Below are positions 51,886 through 60,258 of a stretch of 64,000 nt of DNA, piece after piece; within the stretch, counting starts at the first letter, position 1; the number at the start of each line of letters is the position of its first letter. The stretch is taken from assembly GCF_016734765.1 (NCBI RefSeq), contig NZ_JAERQE010000011.1, positions 85,444 to 149,443 of the forward strand. The letters are read 5' to 3'. Origin of the DNA: Microvirga soli (GTDB lineage Bacteria; Pseudomonadota; Alphaproteobacteria; Rhizobiales; Beijerinckiaceae). The notes under the pieces are model-generated. The model saw only the letters and a program-made list of their open reading frames with translations, had not been told where the DNA came from and searched no databases. The position numbers and the translations under genes were made by a program.

Positions 51886-53640
51886 ATGACCACTCAAAGC
51901 ACCCTTCGCCGAAGTCTTATAGGTCTCAGCCTCCTGGCCAGCCTGCCCTGTGCACCTCTGGCATTGGCTCAGGCGGTCGCTCCTTCCCCGGAAGCTCCCA
52001 CGGGTCGCGCAGTCAAGTCTGTCGGCAGCGCAACGAAGGACATGGTTGCGGCCGCCAATCCTCTGGCAGCACAAGCTGGCCGTGAGATTTTGGCAGCAGG
52101 CGGCAGCGCCGTCGATGCTGCCATTGCGGTTCAGCTGGTTCTCAATCTTGTCGAGCCTCAGAGCTCCGGCATCGGCGGCGGCGCCTTCATGGTGTTCTGG
52201 GACGGCCGGACCATGGCGACCCTCGACGGTCGTGAAACGGCGCCTGCCGCCGCCAAGCCCGAGCGCTTTCTAGGCCCAGACGGCAAGCCGATGAAGTTTT
52301 ACGATGCCGTGGTGGGCGGCCGCTCCGTGGGCGTGCCGGGAACGCTGCGCCTGCTTGAGATGGCGCACAAGAACTGGGGCAAGCTGAGCTGGCAGCAGGT
52401 CATCGAGCCGGCAGCACGGCTGGCCGAGGAAGGCTTTGCCATCTCGCCGCGTCTCAACGGCTTGCTGACCCAGGAGAAATACCTCCAGGGCGATCCGGTG
52501 GCGCGCGCCTATTTCTATGAGGCTGACGGCAAGCCCAAGGCTGTTGGAACCGTCCTGAAGAACCCGGCCTTCGCCAAGACGCTCCGCACTGTTGCCGAGA
52601 AGGGTGCGGAGGCCTTCTACACGGGTGAGATTGCTCAGGACATCGTGGCGACCGTGACGGGGCATCCCACAAATCCCGGCGACATGACCCTTGAGGACCT
52701 CAAGGGCTACAAAGTGCAGGAGCGCGAAGCCCTGTGCGGCAGCTATCGCGTCTACAGGATCTGCGGCATGGGCCCGCCGAGCTCCGGCCAAGTCGCCGTG
52801 CAGCAGATGATGGGCGTTCTGGAAACTCAGGACATGGCCGCCGTGAAGCCCGGACCTGACGCGGCACACTGGCTCGCCGAGGCAGGTCGCCTGGCCTATG
52901 CGGATCGTGCTCTCTTCCTGGCCGATCCGGCCTTCGTGAACGTTCCCGTCAAGGGCCTGACCGATCCCGGATACATCAAGAGCCGCGCCGCCCTCGTCGA
53001 CCCGAACAAGTCGATGGGCAAGGCCAAGCCCGGCGATCCGCCGTTCCAGAAGACCTTCCTCTGGGGGCCGTCGGACGCCATAGAATACGGCACGAGCCAC
53101 ATCTCCATCATCGACCGCAACGGCAATGCCGTGTCCATGACCACCACCATCGAGGATGGGTTCGGGGCGCGGATCATGACGAAGAGCGGGTTCCTGCTCA
53201 ACAACGAGCTGACGGACTTCTCGTTTGCCACGACGGAGGAGGGTAAGCCGATTGCCAATCGCGTCGAGGCCGGCAAGCGCCCGCGCTCGTCCATGGCGCC
53301 CACTATGGTGCTCGACGGAAGCGGTAAACTCTATGCGGTGGTGGGCTCGCCGGGCGGAAGCCTCATTCCCAATTACGTGGCCAAGACGCTGGTCGGCATT
53401 CTGGACTTGAAGCTCGATCCCCAGGTTGCCGCCGATCTGCCCAACATGGGCAGCCGCAACGGGCCGACGGAGCTTGAGGCCGGCACGGAGGCGGAAGCAT
53501 GGAAGGCGGCGCTCGAAGCCAAGGGCCACGAGGTCAAGCTGATCGACCAGAACTCCGGCATCCATGCCATCGTTGTCACCCCGGCAGGGCTCGTCGGCGG
53601 TGCGGACAGTCGCCGCGAAGGTGTTGCCATCGGCAACTGA
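51886..53640 (+). CDS. ggt: Gamma-glutamyltransferase
   Basis: A 584-residue periplasmic enzyme that hydrolyses or transfers the gamma-glutamyl group of glutathione. Signal peptide LIGLSLLASLPCAPLALAQA. Seen: MVAAANPLAAQAGREILAAG, SSGIGGGAFMVFWDG and DGRETAPAAA. The self-processing site with the nucleophilic Thr is in YGTSHISIIDRNGNAVSMTT, and the substrate-binding loop is in GFLLNNELTDFSF. ATG 51886 has AGGGAG upstream. Complements the ChaC-like enzyme at the left end in glutathione turnover, though unlinked. Confidence 0.93.
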   Translation: MTTQSTLRRSLIGLSLLASLPCAPLALAQAVAPSPEAPTGRAVKSVGSATKDMVAAANPLAAQAGREILAAGGSAVDAAIAVQLVLNLVEPQSSGIGGGAFMVFWDGRTMATLDGRETAPAAAKPERFLGPDGKPMKFYDAVVGGRSVGVPGTLRLLEMAHKNWGKLSWQQVIEPAARLAEEGFAISPRLNGLLTQEKYLQGDPVARAYFYEADGKPKAVGTVLKNPAFAKTLRTVAEKGAEAFYTGEIAQDIVATVTGHPTNPGDMTLEDLKGYKVQEREALCGSYRVYRICGMGPPSSGQVAVQQMMGVLETQDMAAVKPGPDAAHWLAEAGRLAYADRALFLADPAFVNVPVKGLTDPGYIKSRAALVDPNKSMGKAKPGDPPFQKTFLWGPSDAIEYGTSHISIIDRNGNAVSMTTTIEDGFGARIMTKSGFLLNNELTDFSFATTEEGKPIANRVEAGKRPRSSMAPTMVLDGSGKLYAVVGSPGGSLIPNYVAKTLVGILDLKLDPQVAADLPNMGSRNGPTELEAGTEAEAWKAALEAKGHEVKLIDQNSGIHAIVVTPAGLVGGADSRREGVAIGN

Positions 53641-53699
53641 CATGTGCTTGGCAGCGTGTGTCATCACGCTGCTTCCACATCGAAGAGGGTTCGAGTTTC

Positions 53700-54617
53700 A
53701 TGCGTATCATCGTTATCGGTAAGGAAGGACAGGTCGCCCGCTCTCTGGCAGAGCGGGCGCGGGCTCACGGGGCGCAGGCGGTGCTCGTGGGTCGTCCCAA
53801 GCTCGACCTTGCCGATCCGTCGGGCATCGAGGATGCCCTGATTGAGACCGGCGGCGACGTTATCGTGAATGCAGCGGCCTATACGGCCGTCGACCAGGCC
53901 GAATCCGCTCCGGAGCTCGCCGAGGCCATCAATGGCATCGGCGCCGGAGTCGTGGCCGGTGCCGCTGCCGCCATGAACGTGCCCCTGATTCACATCTCCA
54001 CGGACTACGTCTTCGACGGCACCGCCGATCATCCCTATCGCGAGGACGACCCGGTTTCTCCTCTGGGCGTCTACGGCGCTTCGAAGCTCTTGGGCGAAGA
54101 GGCCGTGGCGGCCGAGGCCGAGAACTACGCCATCCTGCGCACCGCCTGGGTCTACAGCCCTTTCGGCAAGAACTTCGTCAAGACGATGCTGCGCCTTGCC
54201 GGTGACCGCGACGAGGTCGGTGTGGTGGCCGACCAGCACGGCTCGCCGACCAGCGCCCTGGACATCGCCGACGGCATTATTGCGGTCAGCCGCAACCTCC
54301 TGGAGAGGCCCGAGGACAGGAGCCTTCGCGGCCTGTTCCACATGGCCGGCGCGGGCTTTGCCAGCTGGGCGGAATTCGCCACGGAAATCTTCACCCTGTC
54401 GGCGCATCTCGAAGGGCCTTCAGCGAAGGTCCGGCCAATCGCCACCTCAGACTACCCTACTCCGGCCAAGCGGCCGATGAACTCCCGGCTCGACTGCACC
54501 AAGCTCAAGGAAACGCATGGGGTGGTGCTCCCCCACTGGCGCTCGTCGCTCGAGCCTTGCGTGAAGCGCCTCATTGAGGAGACCCGGAAGGAATTTCTTC
54601 GGGACCATGCGGGCTGA
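53700..54617 (+). CDS. rfbD: dTDP-4-dehydrorhamnose reductase
   Basis: A 305-residue extended SDR making dTDP-L-rhamnose. N-terminal dinucleotide motif IIVIGKEGQVARSLA, NAAAYTAVDQAESAPELAEAIN, the active-site STDYVFDG and YGASKLLGE (YxxxK), then LRTAWVYSPFGKNFV. ATG 53700 is the family start. It stands alone; rfbA, B and C are not nearby. Confidence 0.92.
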   Translation: MRIIVIGKEGQVARSLAERARAHGAQAVLVGRPKLDLADPSGIEDALIETGGDVIVNAAAYTAVDQAESAPELAEAINGIGAGVVAGAAAAMNVPLIHISTDYVFDGTADHPYREDDPVSPLGVYGASKLLGEEAVAAEAENYAILRTAWVYSPFGKNFVKTMLRLAGDRDEVGVVADQHGSPTSALDIADGIIAVSRNLLERPEDRSLRGLFHMAGAGFASWAEFATEIFTLSAHLEGPSAKVRPIATSDYPTPAKRPMNSRLDCTKLKETHGVVLPHWRSSLEPCVKRLIEETRKEFLRDHAG

Positions 54618-54640
54618 GTTGAACTTTCCGCAGGAAGAGA

Positions 54641-54666
54641 CGGTTGTTCTTTATAAAGAACAACCG
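54641..54666. promoter_or_regulatory. Perfect 26-bp palindrome before metZ
   Basis: CGGTTGTTCTTTA and TAAAGAACAACCG are exact reverse complements with no spacer. The palindrome ends 12 bp before the metZ ATG and 24 bp after the rfbD stop. It lacks the T-run of a normal terminator. It could be an operator or an mRNA hairpin that hides the metZ ribosome site. Confidence 0.6.
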
Positions 54667-54678
54667 TAGGATCGCTGC

Positions 54679-55869
54679 ATGACCACGCCTGAAGAGTCCC
54701 ACTACCGCCTTGAAACCCGCCTCGTTCACGAGGGCAATCAGCGCACGCCCTTTGGGGAGACATCTGAGGCGCTGTTCCTCACGCAAGGGTTCGTCTACGA
54801 GAGCGCCGAGAGTGCCGAACGGCGCTTCCTCAATGAGGAGCCCGGCTACAGCTACAGCCGCTACTCGAACCCGACCATCGATGCATTCGAGCAGCGCATT
54901 GCCGGCCTCGAAGGCGCGGAAGCGGCCCGAGCGACGGCAAGCGGCATGGCGGCGGTCACGGCCGCGATGGTCGGGCAGGTGCAGGCTGGCGACCATGTGG
55001 TGGCGGCGCGCGCGCTCTTCGGCTCCTGCCGCTGGGTGGTGGAGGACTTTCTGCCCCGGTTCGGTGTCGGCTGCACCCTGGTCGACGGCGCAGACTTAAG
55101 CCAGTGGCGCGACGCCGTAAGGCCTGAGACCAAGGCTTTCCTGCTGGAGACGCCGACCAATCCGAGCCTGGAGATCATCGACATCGCGGCCGTTGCCGAG
55201 ATCGCCCATGCGGCCGGCGCGACGCTCACCGTGGACAATGTGTTCGCAACACCGCTTTTCCAGAAGCCGCTCGCGCTGGGTGCCGATTGCGTCGTGTATT
55301 CGGCGACCAAGCACATCGACGGTCAAGGCCGATGTCTGGGCGGCGTGATCCTTGGCTCCACCGAATTCATCGAGAACAAGGTGCAGCAATTCCTGCGTAT
55401 GACGGGCCCGTCGATCTCGCCCTTCAACGCCTGGGTGCTTCTGAAAGGTCTCGAGACGCTTCCCCTGCGCGTTGAAAGGCAGACAGCCACCGCCGGCTCT
55501 CTTGCGGATGCGCTCCACGACCATCCGAAGCTGCGGCGCCTCACCTACCCGGGCCGCCCGGATCACCCGCAGGCGGACCTGATCAGGCGCCAGATGACCG
55601 GCGCCTCGACCATGATTGCGCTCGACGTCACAGGCGGTAAGGAAGGCGCTTTCCGCCTCCTGAACGCCTTGAAGCTGATCCGGATCTCCAACAATCTGGG
55701 CGACGCGAAAAGCCTCGTCACCCATCCGGCCACCACCACCCACCAGCGCTTCACGCCCGAGCAGCGCGCCGAGATGGGTATTACGGATGGTCTGGTGCGC
55801 CTGTCGGTCGGGCTCGAGCACAAGGACGACCTGCTCGAGGATCTCGCCCGCGCCCTTGAACGAGCCTGA
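54679..55869 (+). CDS. metZ: O-succinylhomoserine sulfhydrylase
   Basis: A 396-residue PLP enzyme of the Cys/Met metabolism family that makes homocysteine from an O-acylhomoserine and sulfide. ETRLVHEGNQRTPFGETSEA, YSYSRYSNPTIDAFEQRIA, GLEGAEAARATASGMAAV, DNVFATPLFQKPL and SATKHIDGQGRCLGG with the PLP lysine match MetZ. The final MRVGLEH-like block reads LVRLSVGLEHKDDLLEDL. Spacing to the palindrome suggests specific control. Confidence 0.9.
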   Translation: MTTPEESHYRLETRLVHEGNQRTPFGETSEALFLTQGFVYESAESAERRFLNEEPGYSYSRYSNPTIDAFEQRIAGLEGAEAARATASGMAAVTAAMVGQVQAGDHVVAARALFGSCRWVVEDFLPRFGVGCTLVDGADLSQWRDAVRPETKAFLLETPTNPSLEIIDIAAVAEIAHAAGATLTVDNVFATPLFQKPLALGADCVVYSATKHIDGQGRCLGGVILGSTEFIENKVQQFLRMTGPSISPFNAWVLLKGLETLPLRVERQTATAGSLADALHDHPKLRRLTYPGRPDHPQADLIRRQMTGASTMIALDVTGGKEGAFRLLNALKLIRISNNLGDAKSLVTHPATTTHQRFTPEQRAEMGITDGLVRLSVGLEHKDDLLEDLARALERA

Positions 55870-56172
55870 ACATCACAAGCGCGTGATGAAGGTCTTGAGC
55901 CGCGTCAAAGCATCCGGCTCACATGAGTGTTGCACGTTCGGTTCCAGGCCGCTCCATCGAAGGAGCGCGGCTTATCAAGGTCTTCGTAGAAGAAGATTCC
56001 CCAGTACATCGGCCTTTGAAGTCAAACTCATCTAAGCCAGAGGTCTATATCGCGTCTCCTCCTGCGCCTCTTGAAGTCAAATGGGAAATGACACACCATC
56101 CTCTGCGGAATAACGCGTTCCATCATAAGAAAACGCGGTCCTTCACAATGATAACGTTGAAGGGAGGAAGCA
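55870..56172. other. Intergenic region before TRAP operon
   Basis: About 300 bp. A short hairpin CATCAC-AAGCGC-GTGATG (55871-55888) follows metZ. The rest is AT-richer toward the TRAP gene and should contain its promoter. No supported gene. Confidence 0.4.
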
Positions 56173-57309
56173 GTGAAAAAAGACAAAACACCAGCGTCTC
56201 AGACTCCGAGTTCATCCAAGCAGTCTCGCCGTCGGTTCCTGCAAGTCGCTGGCCTTGGAGCGGCCGCAACGGTCGCAGCACCTCAAGTATCCCGAGCTCA
56301 GACCGCCACCTGGAAATTCCAATCCACCTGGCCGAACCGCGACATCTTCCACGAGTTCTGCAACGACTACGCCAAGCGCATCAACGATATGTCCGGTGGG
56401 CGTCTGAAGATCGACGTTCTCGCCTCCGGCGCGGTGGTTCCCGCCTTCCAGCTGCAGGACGCGGTGCATGCCGGCATTCTCGACGGCGGTCATGGCGTGG
56501 CGGCCTACTGGTACGGCAAGAACAAGGCCTTTGCCCTGTTCGGCACCGGCCCGTCCTTCGGCTGGAACGCCAATTCCTTCTTGGGCTGGATGAACTATGG
56601 CGGCGGCTACGATCTCTATAACGAACTGCAGCAGCAGATCCTCAAGCTCAACATCGTCGGCTTCGTGTCGGGGCCCATGCCGGCTCAGCCGCTCGGCTGG
56701 TTCAAGAGCGAGGTCACTTCGGCCGATGCCTTCAAAGGCTTGAAGTATCGCACGGTGGGACTGGCCGCCGATCTCAACCGCCAGCTCGGCGCAGCCGTCA
56801 CCATTCTGGCCGGCGGCGAGATCGTGCCGGCCCTGGAGCGCGGCGTCATCGACGGCGCCGAGTTCAACAACCCGTCTTCCGACCTCGTGCTCGGCTTCCC
56901 CGACGTGTCGAAGAACCTGATGCTCCAGAGCTATCACCAGTCCGGTGAAACCTTCGAGCTCATCTTCAACAAGGCCAAGTACGACGCGCTTCCGGCAGAG
57001 CTGAAGGCAGTCCTCAAATACGCGGCAGAATCGGCCTCGGCGGATATGTCCTGGAAGGCCCTCGATCGCTACTCGAAGGATCTGGAGGCCATTCGCGGTC
57101 GCGGCGTCCAGGTGAAGAAGACGCCTGACTCGGTGCTCAAAGCCCAGCTCGATGCCTGGAACAAGGTCATCGAGGAGTTCTCGAAGGATGCGTTCTTCAA
57201 AAAGGTGATCGACAGCCAAAAGGCCTGGGTGCAGCGCACTTATGCCTATGAGCGCCTGAACGAGCCCTCACGCGACATGGCCTACGACCACTTCTTCAAG
57301 ACCACCTGA
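56173..57309 (+). CDS. TRAP transporter substrate-binding protein (DctP family)
   Basis: A 378-residue protein. It has a Tat signal peptide (SRRRFLQVAGLGAAATVAAP). The mature part has the TRAP features FQSTWPNRDIFHEFCNDYAK, LKIDVLASGAVVPAFQLQDA and GLKYRTVGLAADLNRQLGA, which holds the ligand arginine. TTxKxFQSxW resembles alpha-keto acid binders such as TakP; the ligand is inferred. Start is GTG with GGAGGAAGC upstream. Confidence 0.88.
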   Translation: MKKDKTPASQTPSSSKQSRRRFLQVAGLGAAATVAAPQVSRAQTATWKFQSTWPNRDIFHEFCNDYAKRINDMSGGRLKIDVLASGAVVPAFQLQDAVHAGILDGGHGVAAYWYGKNKAFALFGTGPSFGWNANSFLGWMNYGGGYDLYNELQQQILKLNIVGFVSGPMPAQPLGWFKSEVTSADAFKGLKYRTVGLAADLNRQLGAAVTILAGGEIVPALERGVIDGAEFNNPSSDLVLGFPDVSKNLMLQSYHQSGETFELIFNKAKYDALPAELKAVLKYAAESASADMSWKALDRYSKDLEAIRGRGVQVKKTPDSVLKAQLDAWNKVIEEFSKDAFFKKVIDSQKAWVQRTYAYERLNEPSRDMAYDHFFKTT

Positions 57310-57352
57310 GGAATGGCCGGTACGTCCACCACCTGAGACACTGTCTTCTGAT

Positions 57353-57379
57353 GAGGGCGGCACGCACGATGCCGCCCTC
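57353..57379 (+). terminator. Hairpin after the TRAP binding protein gene
   Basis: GAGGGCGGCA and TGCCGCCCTC form a 10-bp stem with a 7-base loop. No T-run follows, so it may instead be a 3' stabiliser that raises binding-protein mRNA over that of the permeases. Confidence 0.5.
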
Positions 57380-57393
57380 GTAGAGCCTCGGGC

Positions 57394-57480
57394 CCAAAAG
57401 TGAATTTGCACTTTTGGATTGATCCGATGCTCAATCCATAGCTTGCGCATCGTTCAAAGCGGAAAACCGGACCCACTTTT
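57394..57480. repeat. Hyphomicrobiales intergenic repeat (palindromic)
   Basis: CCAAAAGTG-AATTTG-CACTTTTGG (57394-57417) is followed by GATCCGATGCTC and by GCGCATCGTTC...AAAACCGGACCCACTTTTC. I recognise this as the widespread rhizobial intergenic repeat built on GATGC and ACCGG..CCACTTTT halves; this is from memory. It separates the binding protein from the permease genes. Confidence 0.55.
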
Positions 57481-57548
57481 CACTGATGTGGCTCTTCGGG
57501 TCCGCACGATGCGCTGATGTCCCGCAGGCTTCTGGAAGGGCCTCGCCC

Positions 57549-58133
57549 ATGCGCTTCGTCTATTTCATCGACCGCATCAACACGTTCATCGGCAAGGCCG
57601 TCGCCTGGGCAATCCTCGCCCTCACCTTCGCGGTCTGCTACGAGGTGTTCGCGCGCTACGTGCTGCGAGCCCCGACCGAATGGGCCTTTGACGCGAGCTA
57701 CATGCTCTATGGCCTGCTCTTCATGATCGCAGGTCCCTATACGCTTGCGCGCAACAACCACGTGAGAGGCGACTTCCTCTACCGCAACTGGTCTCCGCGC
57801 CGACAGGCGACCATGGATCTCGTGCTTTACTTCCTGTTCTTCTTCCCTGGCATCCTCGCCCTCGTCTATGCCGGCATTCCGTTCTCCCAGATGTCGTGGA
57901 TGATGAACGAGCATTCCATGAACTCGCCGAACGGGCCGCCGATCTATCCGTTCAAGGCGCTGATCCCTCTCGCGGGTATTCTCATGGCCTTCCAGGGCAT
58001 CGTCGAGGTTATCCGCTGCATTCAATGCCTGCGTGACGGCGAGTGGCCGCAGCGCCTGCATGACGTCGAAGAAACCGAGAAGCTCATTCTCGAACAGGCC
58101 GAGCAACAAGGCCTCACAAAAGGGAATATCTGA
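57549..58133 (+). CDS. TRAP transporter small permease (DctQ)
   Basis: A 194-residue membrane protein with four segments: VAWAILALTFAVCYEVFARYV, the DctQ signature TEWAFDASYMLYGLLFMIAG, YFLFFFPGILALVYAG and ILMAFQGIVEVIRC. ATG 57549 is chosen; the frame upstream is repeat DNA. Its stop overlaps the start of the large permease (TGATG). Confidence 0.9.
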   Translation: MRFVYFIDRINTFIGKAVAWAILALTFAVCYEVFARYVLRAPTEWAFDASYMLYGLLFMIAGPYTLARNNHVRGDFLYRNWSPRRQATMDLVLYFLFFFPGILALVYAGIPFSQMSWMMNEHSMNSPNGPPIYPFKALIPLAGILMAFQGIVEVIRCIQCLRDGEWPQRLHDVEETEKLILEQAEQQGLTKGNI

Positions 58134-59470
58134 TGCTGGCATCGTGGGGGTTGGGAAACCCCGAACTGGGCGTGCTGATGCTCGGCCTGTTCGTGGTTTT
58201 CATCATGTTCGGGTTTCCCATCGCATTCACACTGATGGCGCTCGGTTTCGGCTTCGGCTACTTCGCCATGGGCGACATCGTGTTCGCGCTCGTGGTGCAG
58301 CGGGCCTATTCGGTGATGACGAACGACACGCTCGTGGCCATCCCGCTCTTCGTGTTCATGGGCTACATCATCGAACGAGCGAACATTCTTGACCGGCTGT
58401 TCCATTCGATTCAGATCGCGGTCGGGGGCCTTCCCGGATCGCTTGCCATCGCGACATTGGTCACCTGCGCCCTGTTCGCCACAGCGACCGGCATCGTGGG
58501 TGCGGTCGTCACGCTGATGGGTCTTCTCGCCTTTCCAGCCATGCTGCGAGCCGGATATGACGTACGACTTGCCTCGGGCGTGGTCTGCGCTGGCGGATGT
58601 CTCGGCATTCTGATTCCGCCCAGCGTGATGCTGATCCTCTATGGCGCCACCGCCGGCGTATCGGTGCCGAAGCTCTATGCGGGCGCTCTTTTCCCGGGCC
58701 TCATGCTCGCCGGATTGTACATACTCTATGTGCTGATCCGCTGCATGATCAATCCGAGCCTCGCGCCCAAGCTCCCTATTGAAGAGCGCAGGGTGCCGCT
58801 TGCGAAAGTCATGTGGTCGCTGGCAACGTCGTTCTTCCCGCTCGCGCTGCTCATCCTGTCAGTGCTCGGCGCGATCTTCTTCGGCATCGCGACACCGACG
58901 GAAGCGGCGGCTGTCGGCGCCCTCGGGAGCCTGCTGCTCGCAGCCGCCTACCGCTCGCTGTCGTTCGGCAAGCTCAAGGAATCGGTTATCCTTACGGCCC
59001 GCACCTCGGCCATGGTCTGCTGGCTCTTCGTGGGCTCCTTCATCTTCTCATCGATCTTCGCCTTCCTCGGCGGGCATCAGCCCATCGAGAACTTCGTCAC
59101 GCATCTGAACCTCTCCCCGTTCTGGTTCCTGATCCTCACGCAGGTGATCATCTTCGTGCTCGGATGGCCGCTGGAATGGACCGAGATCGTCGTGATCTTC
59201 GTGCCGATCTTCCTGCCGCTTCTCGACAATTTCGGCATCGATCCGATCTTCTTCGGCATTCTGATCGCCCTCAACATCCAGACGTCGTTCCTCTCGCCGC
59301 CGGTGGCCATGGCACCCTTCTACCTGAAGGGCATCGCGCCGCCGCATGTGAGCATCAACGACATCTTCGCCGGCGTCATGCCGTTCCTGTTCCTGGTCAT
59401 CGTCGCCATGGCGATGTTCTATATCTTCCCCGAGCTCGGCCTGTGGCTGCCGCGCTATCTCTACGGCTGA
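58133..59470 (+). CDS. TRAP transporter large permease (DctM)
   Basis: A 445-residue permease with about twelve membrane segments, of the DctM/ion-transporter superfamily. Typical: PIAFTLMALGFGFGYFAMGD, IPLFVFMGYIIERANILDRL, CLGILIPPSVMLILYGATAG and FFGIATPTEAAAVGALGSL. It would import the ligand with a sodium gradient. Confidence 0.93.
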   Translation: MLASWGLGNPELGVLMLGLFVVFIMFGFPIAFTLMALGFGFGYFAMGDIVFALVVQRAYSVMTNDTLVAIPLFVFMGYIIERANILDRLFHSIQIAVGGLPGSLAIATLVTCALFATATGIVGAVVTLMGLLAFPAMLRAGYDVRLASGVVCAGGCLGILIPPSVMLILYGATAGVSVPKLYAGALFPGLMLAGLYILYVLIRCMINPSLAPKLPIEERRVPLAKVMWSLATSFFPLALLILSVLGAIFFGIATPTEAAAVGALGSLLLAAAYRSLSFGKLKESVILTARTSAMVCWLFVGSFIFSSIFAFLGGHQPIENFVTHLNLSPFWFLILTQVIIFVLGWPLEWTEIVVIFVPIFLPLLDNFGIDPIFFGILIALNIQTSFLSPPVAMAPFYLKGIAPPHVSINDIFAGVMPFLFLVIVAMAMFYIFPELGLWLPRYLYG

Positions 59471-59566
59471 GGTTCAGTGTCCGCTGAATGGAAAGTTTCT
59501 AAACAGGCCCGGAACCCTGAAAGCGCCCTCACGTTGGCCTCCTGTTCATGCCGATAGGAGGCCATC

Positions 59567-59731
59567 ATGAAGTGCCAGTTCTGCCAGCAGGATGTGAGCG
59601 ACCCCTGCCACAACGCGCAGGAAATGCAGCAGCGCGCCGCAAGCCATGTGGACCGTTGCGAGCATGCCCTCAAGGATCAGCAGGGCACGGATTCCGGCGC
59701 ACACCGCGGCGACATCCAGAGCGGCGGCTGA
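59567..59731 (+). CDS. 54-residue cysteine-rich small protein
   Basis: MKCQFCQQDVSDPCHNAQEM, then QQRAASHVDRCEHALKDQ and a hydrophilic tail. C3, C6, C14 and C31 with H15 and H27 could bind zinc. ATAGGAGG lies 7 bp before the ATG. Unknown function; too short for most gene callers. Confidence 0.55.
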   Translation: MKCQFCQQDVSDPCHNAQEMQQRAASHVDRCEHALKDQQGTDSGAHRGDIQSGG

Positions 59732-59735
59732 GATC

Positions 59736-59945
59736 ATGCCCGGCAAAGGCACTGATCGCCCCGAGGGCTTGGCCGAGCAAAGCGTGAACTCCAGCATCGT
59801 GCACCCCGGCCTGGGCGGCCGGGGCAATGCCGAGCAAGATGATCGCTCCGCCGGCAACCGAAGCCTGACCGGAAACGATCAGCGGGAAGGTAGCGAAAAG
59901 ACCGGTGCCGATGCGACTCAAGCCAAGAAGAGCACCCGACCATAG
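59736..59945 (+). CDS. Possible small hydrophilic protein
   Basis: A 69-residue frame rich in Gly, Asn, Asp and Ser (PGKGTDRPEGLAEQSVNSSI, GNAEQDDRSAGNRSLTGNDQ) with no hydrophobic core, like stress-related disordered proteins. It starts 4 bp after the previous stop without a clear ribosome site. A frame on the other strand looks membrane-like but has no start support. Confidence 0.35.
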   Translation: MPGKGTDRPEGLAEQSVNSSIVHPGLGGRGNAEQDDRSAGNRSLTGNDQREGSEKTGADATQAKKSTRP

Positions 59946-59954
59946 GAGAATGCC

Positions 59955-60056
59955 ATGGCCCGCAAAGCCCGTATGCGACCATCCTGGAAGAAGGCCAGCA
60001 AGCACAAGCAGAAGGCTTCAAGCTCTCGCAAGGAACGCGTAACCCAGCGCAGCTGA
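59955..60056 (+). CDS. 33-residue highly basic small protein
   Basis: MARKARMRPSWKKASKHKQK followed by ASSSRKERVTQRS. About 40% Lys/Arg. ATAGGAG lies 7 bp before the ATG and a strong terminator follows 18 bp after the stop. It could bind nucleic acid. Unrecognised. Confidence 0.45.
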   Translation: MARKARMRPSWKKASKHKQKASSSRKERVTQRS

Positions 60057-60074
60057 GCCGCAGAGGCTTTACTG

Positions 60075-60100
60075 ACGGCCCGCAGATGCGGGCCGTTTTT
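60075..60100 (+). terminator. Intrinsic terminator of the small-gene cluster
   Basis: ACGGCCCGCA-GA-TGCGGGCCGT with TTTTT after it: a 10-bp stem and T-run on the + strand. Confidence 0.85.
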
Positions 60101-60258
60101 GCGTTTTATAGGTAGGAGATGCAGGCTCAATGAGGAGCCGCAGGATGGGTCTGTTATGCTCTCGCAGGAGCAACGTGGGCCATTCCTAAAGCATTACGGG
60201 GAGCCAATGCTCCCCGTTACGTGCTCCGTCTTAGTCAGGCAGTCGGGATCTATGCCTG

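Noticed and set aside
59546..60005. Membrane-like frames on the minus strand
   Set aside because: No ribosome sites; they oppose small + strand genes that have them and end at a + strand terminator.
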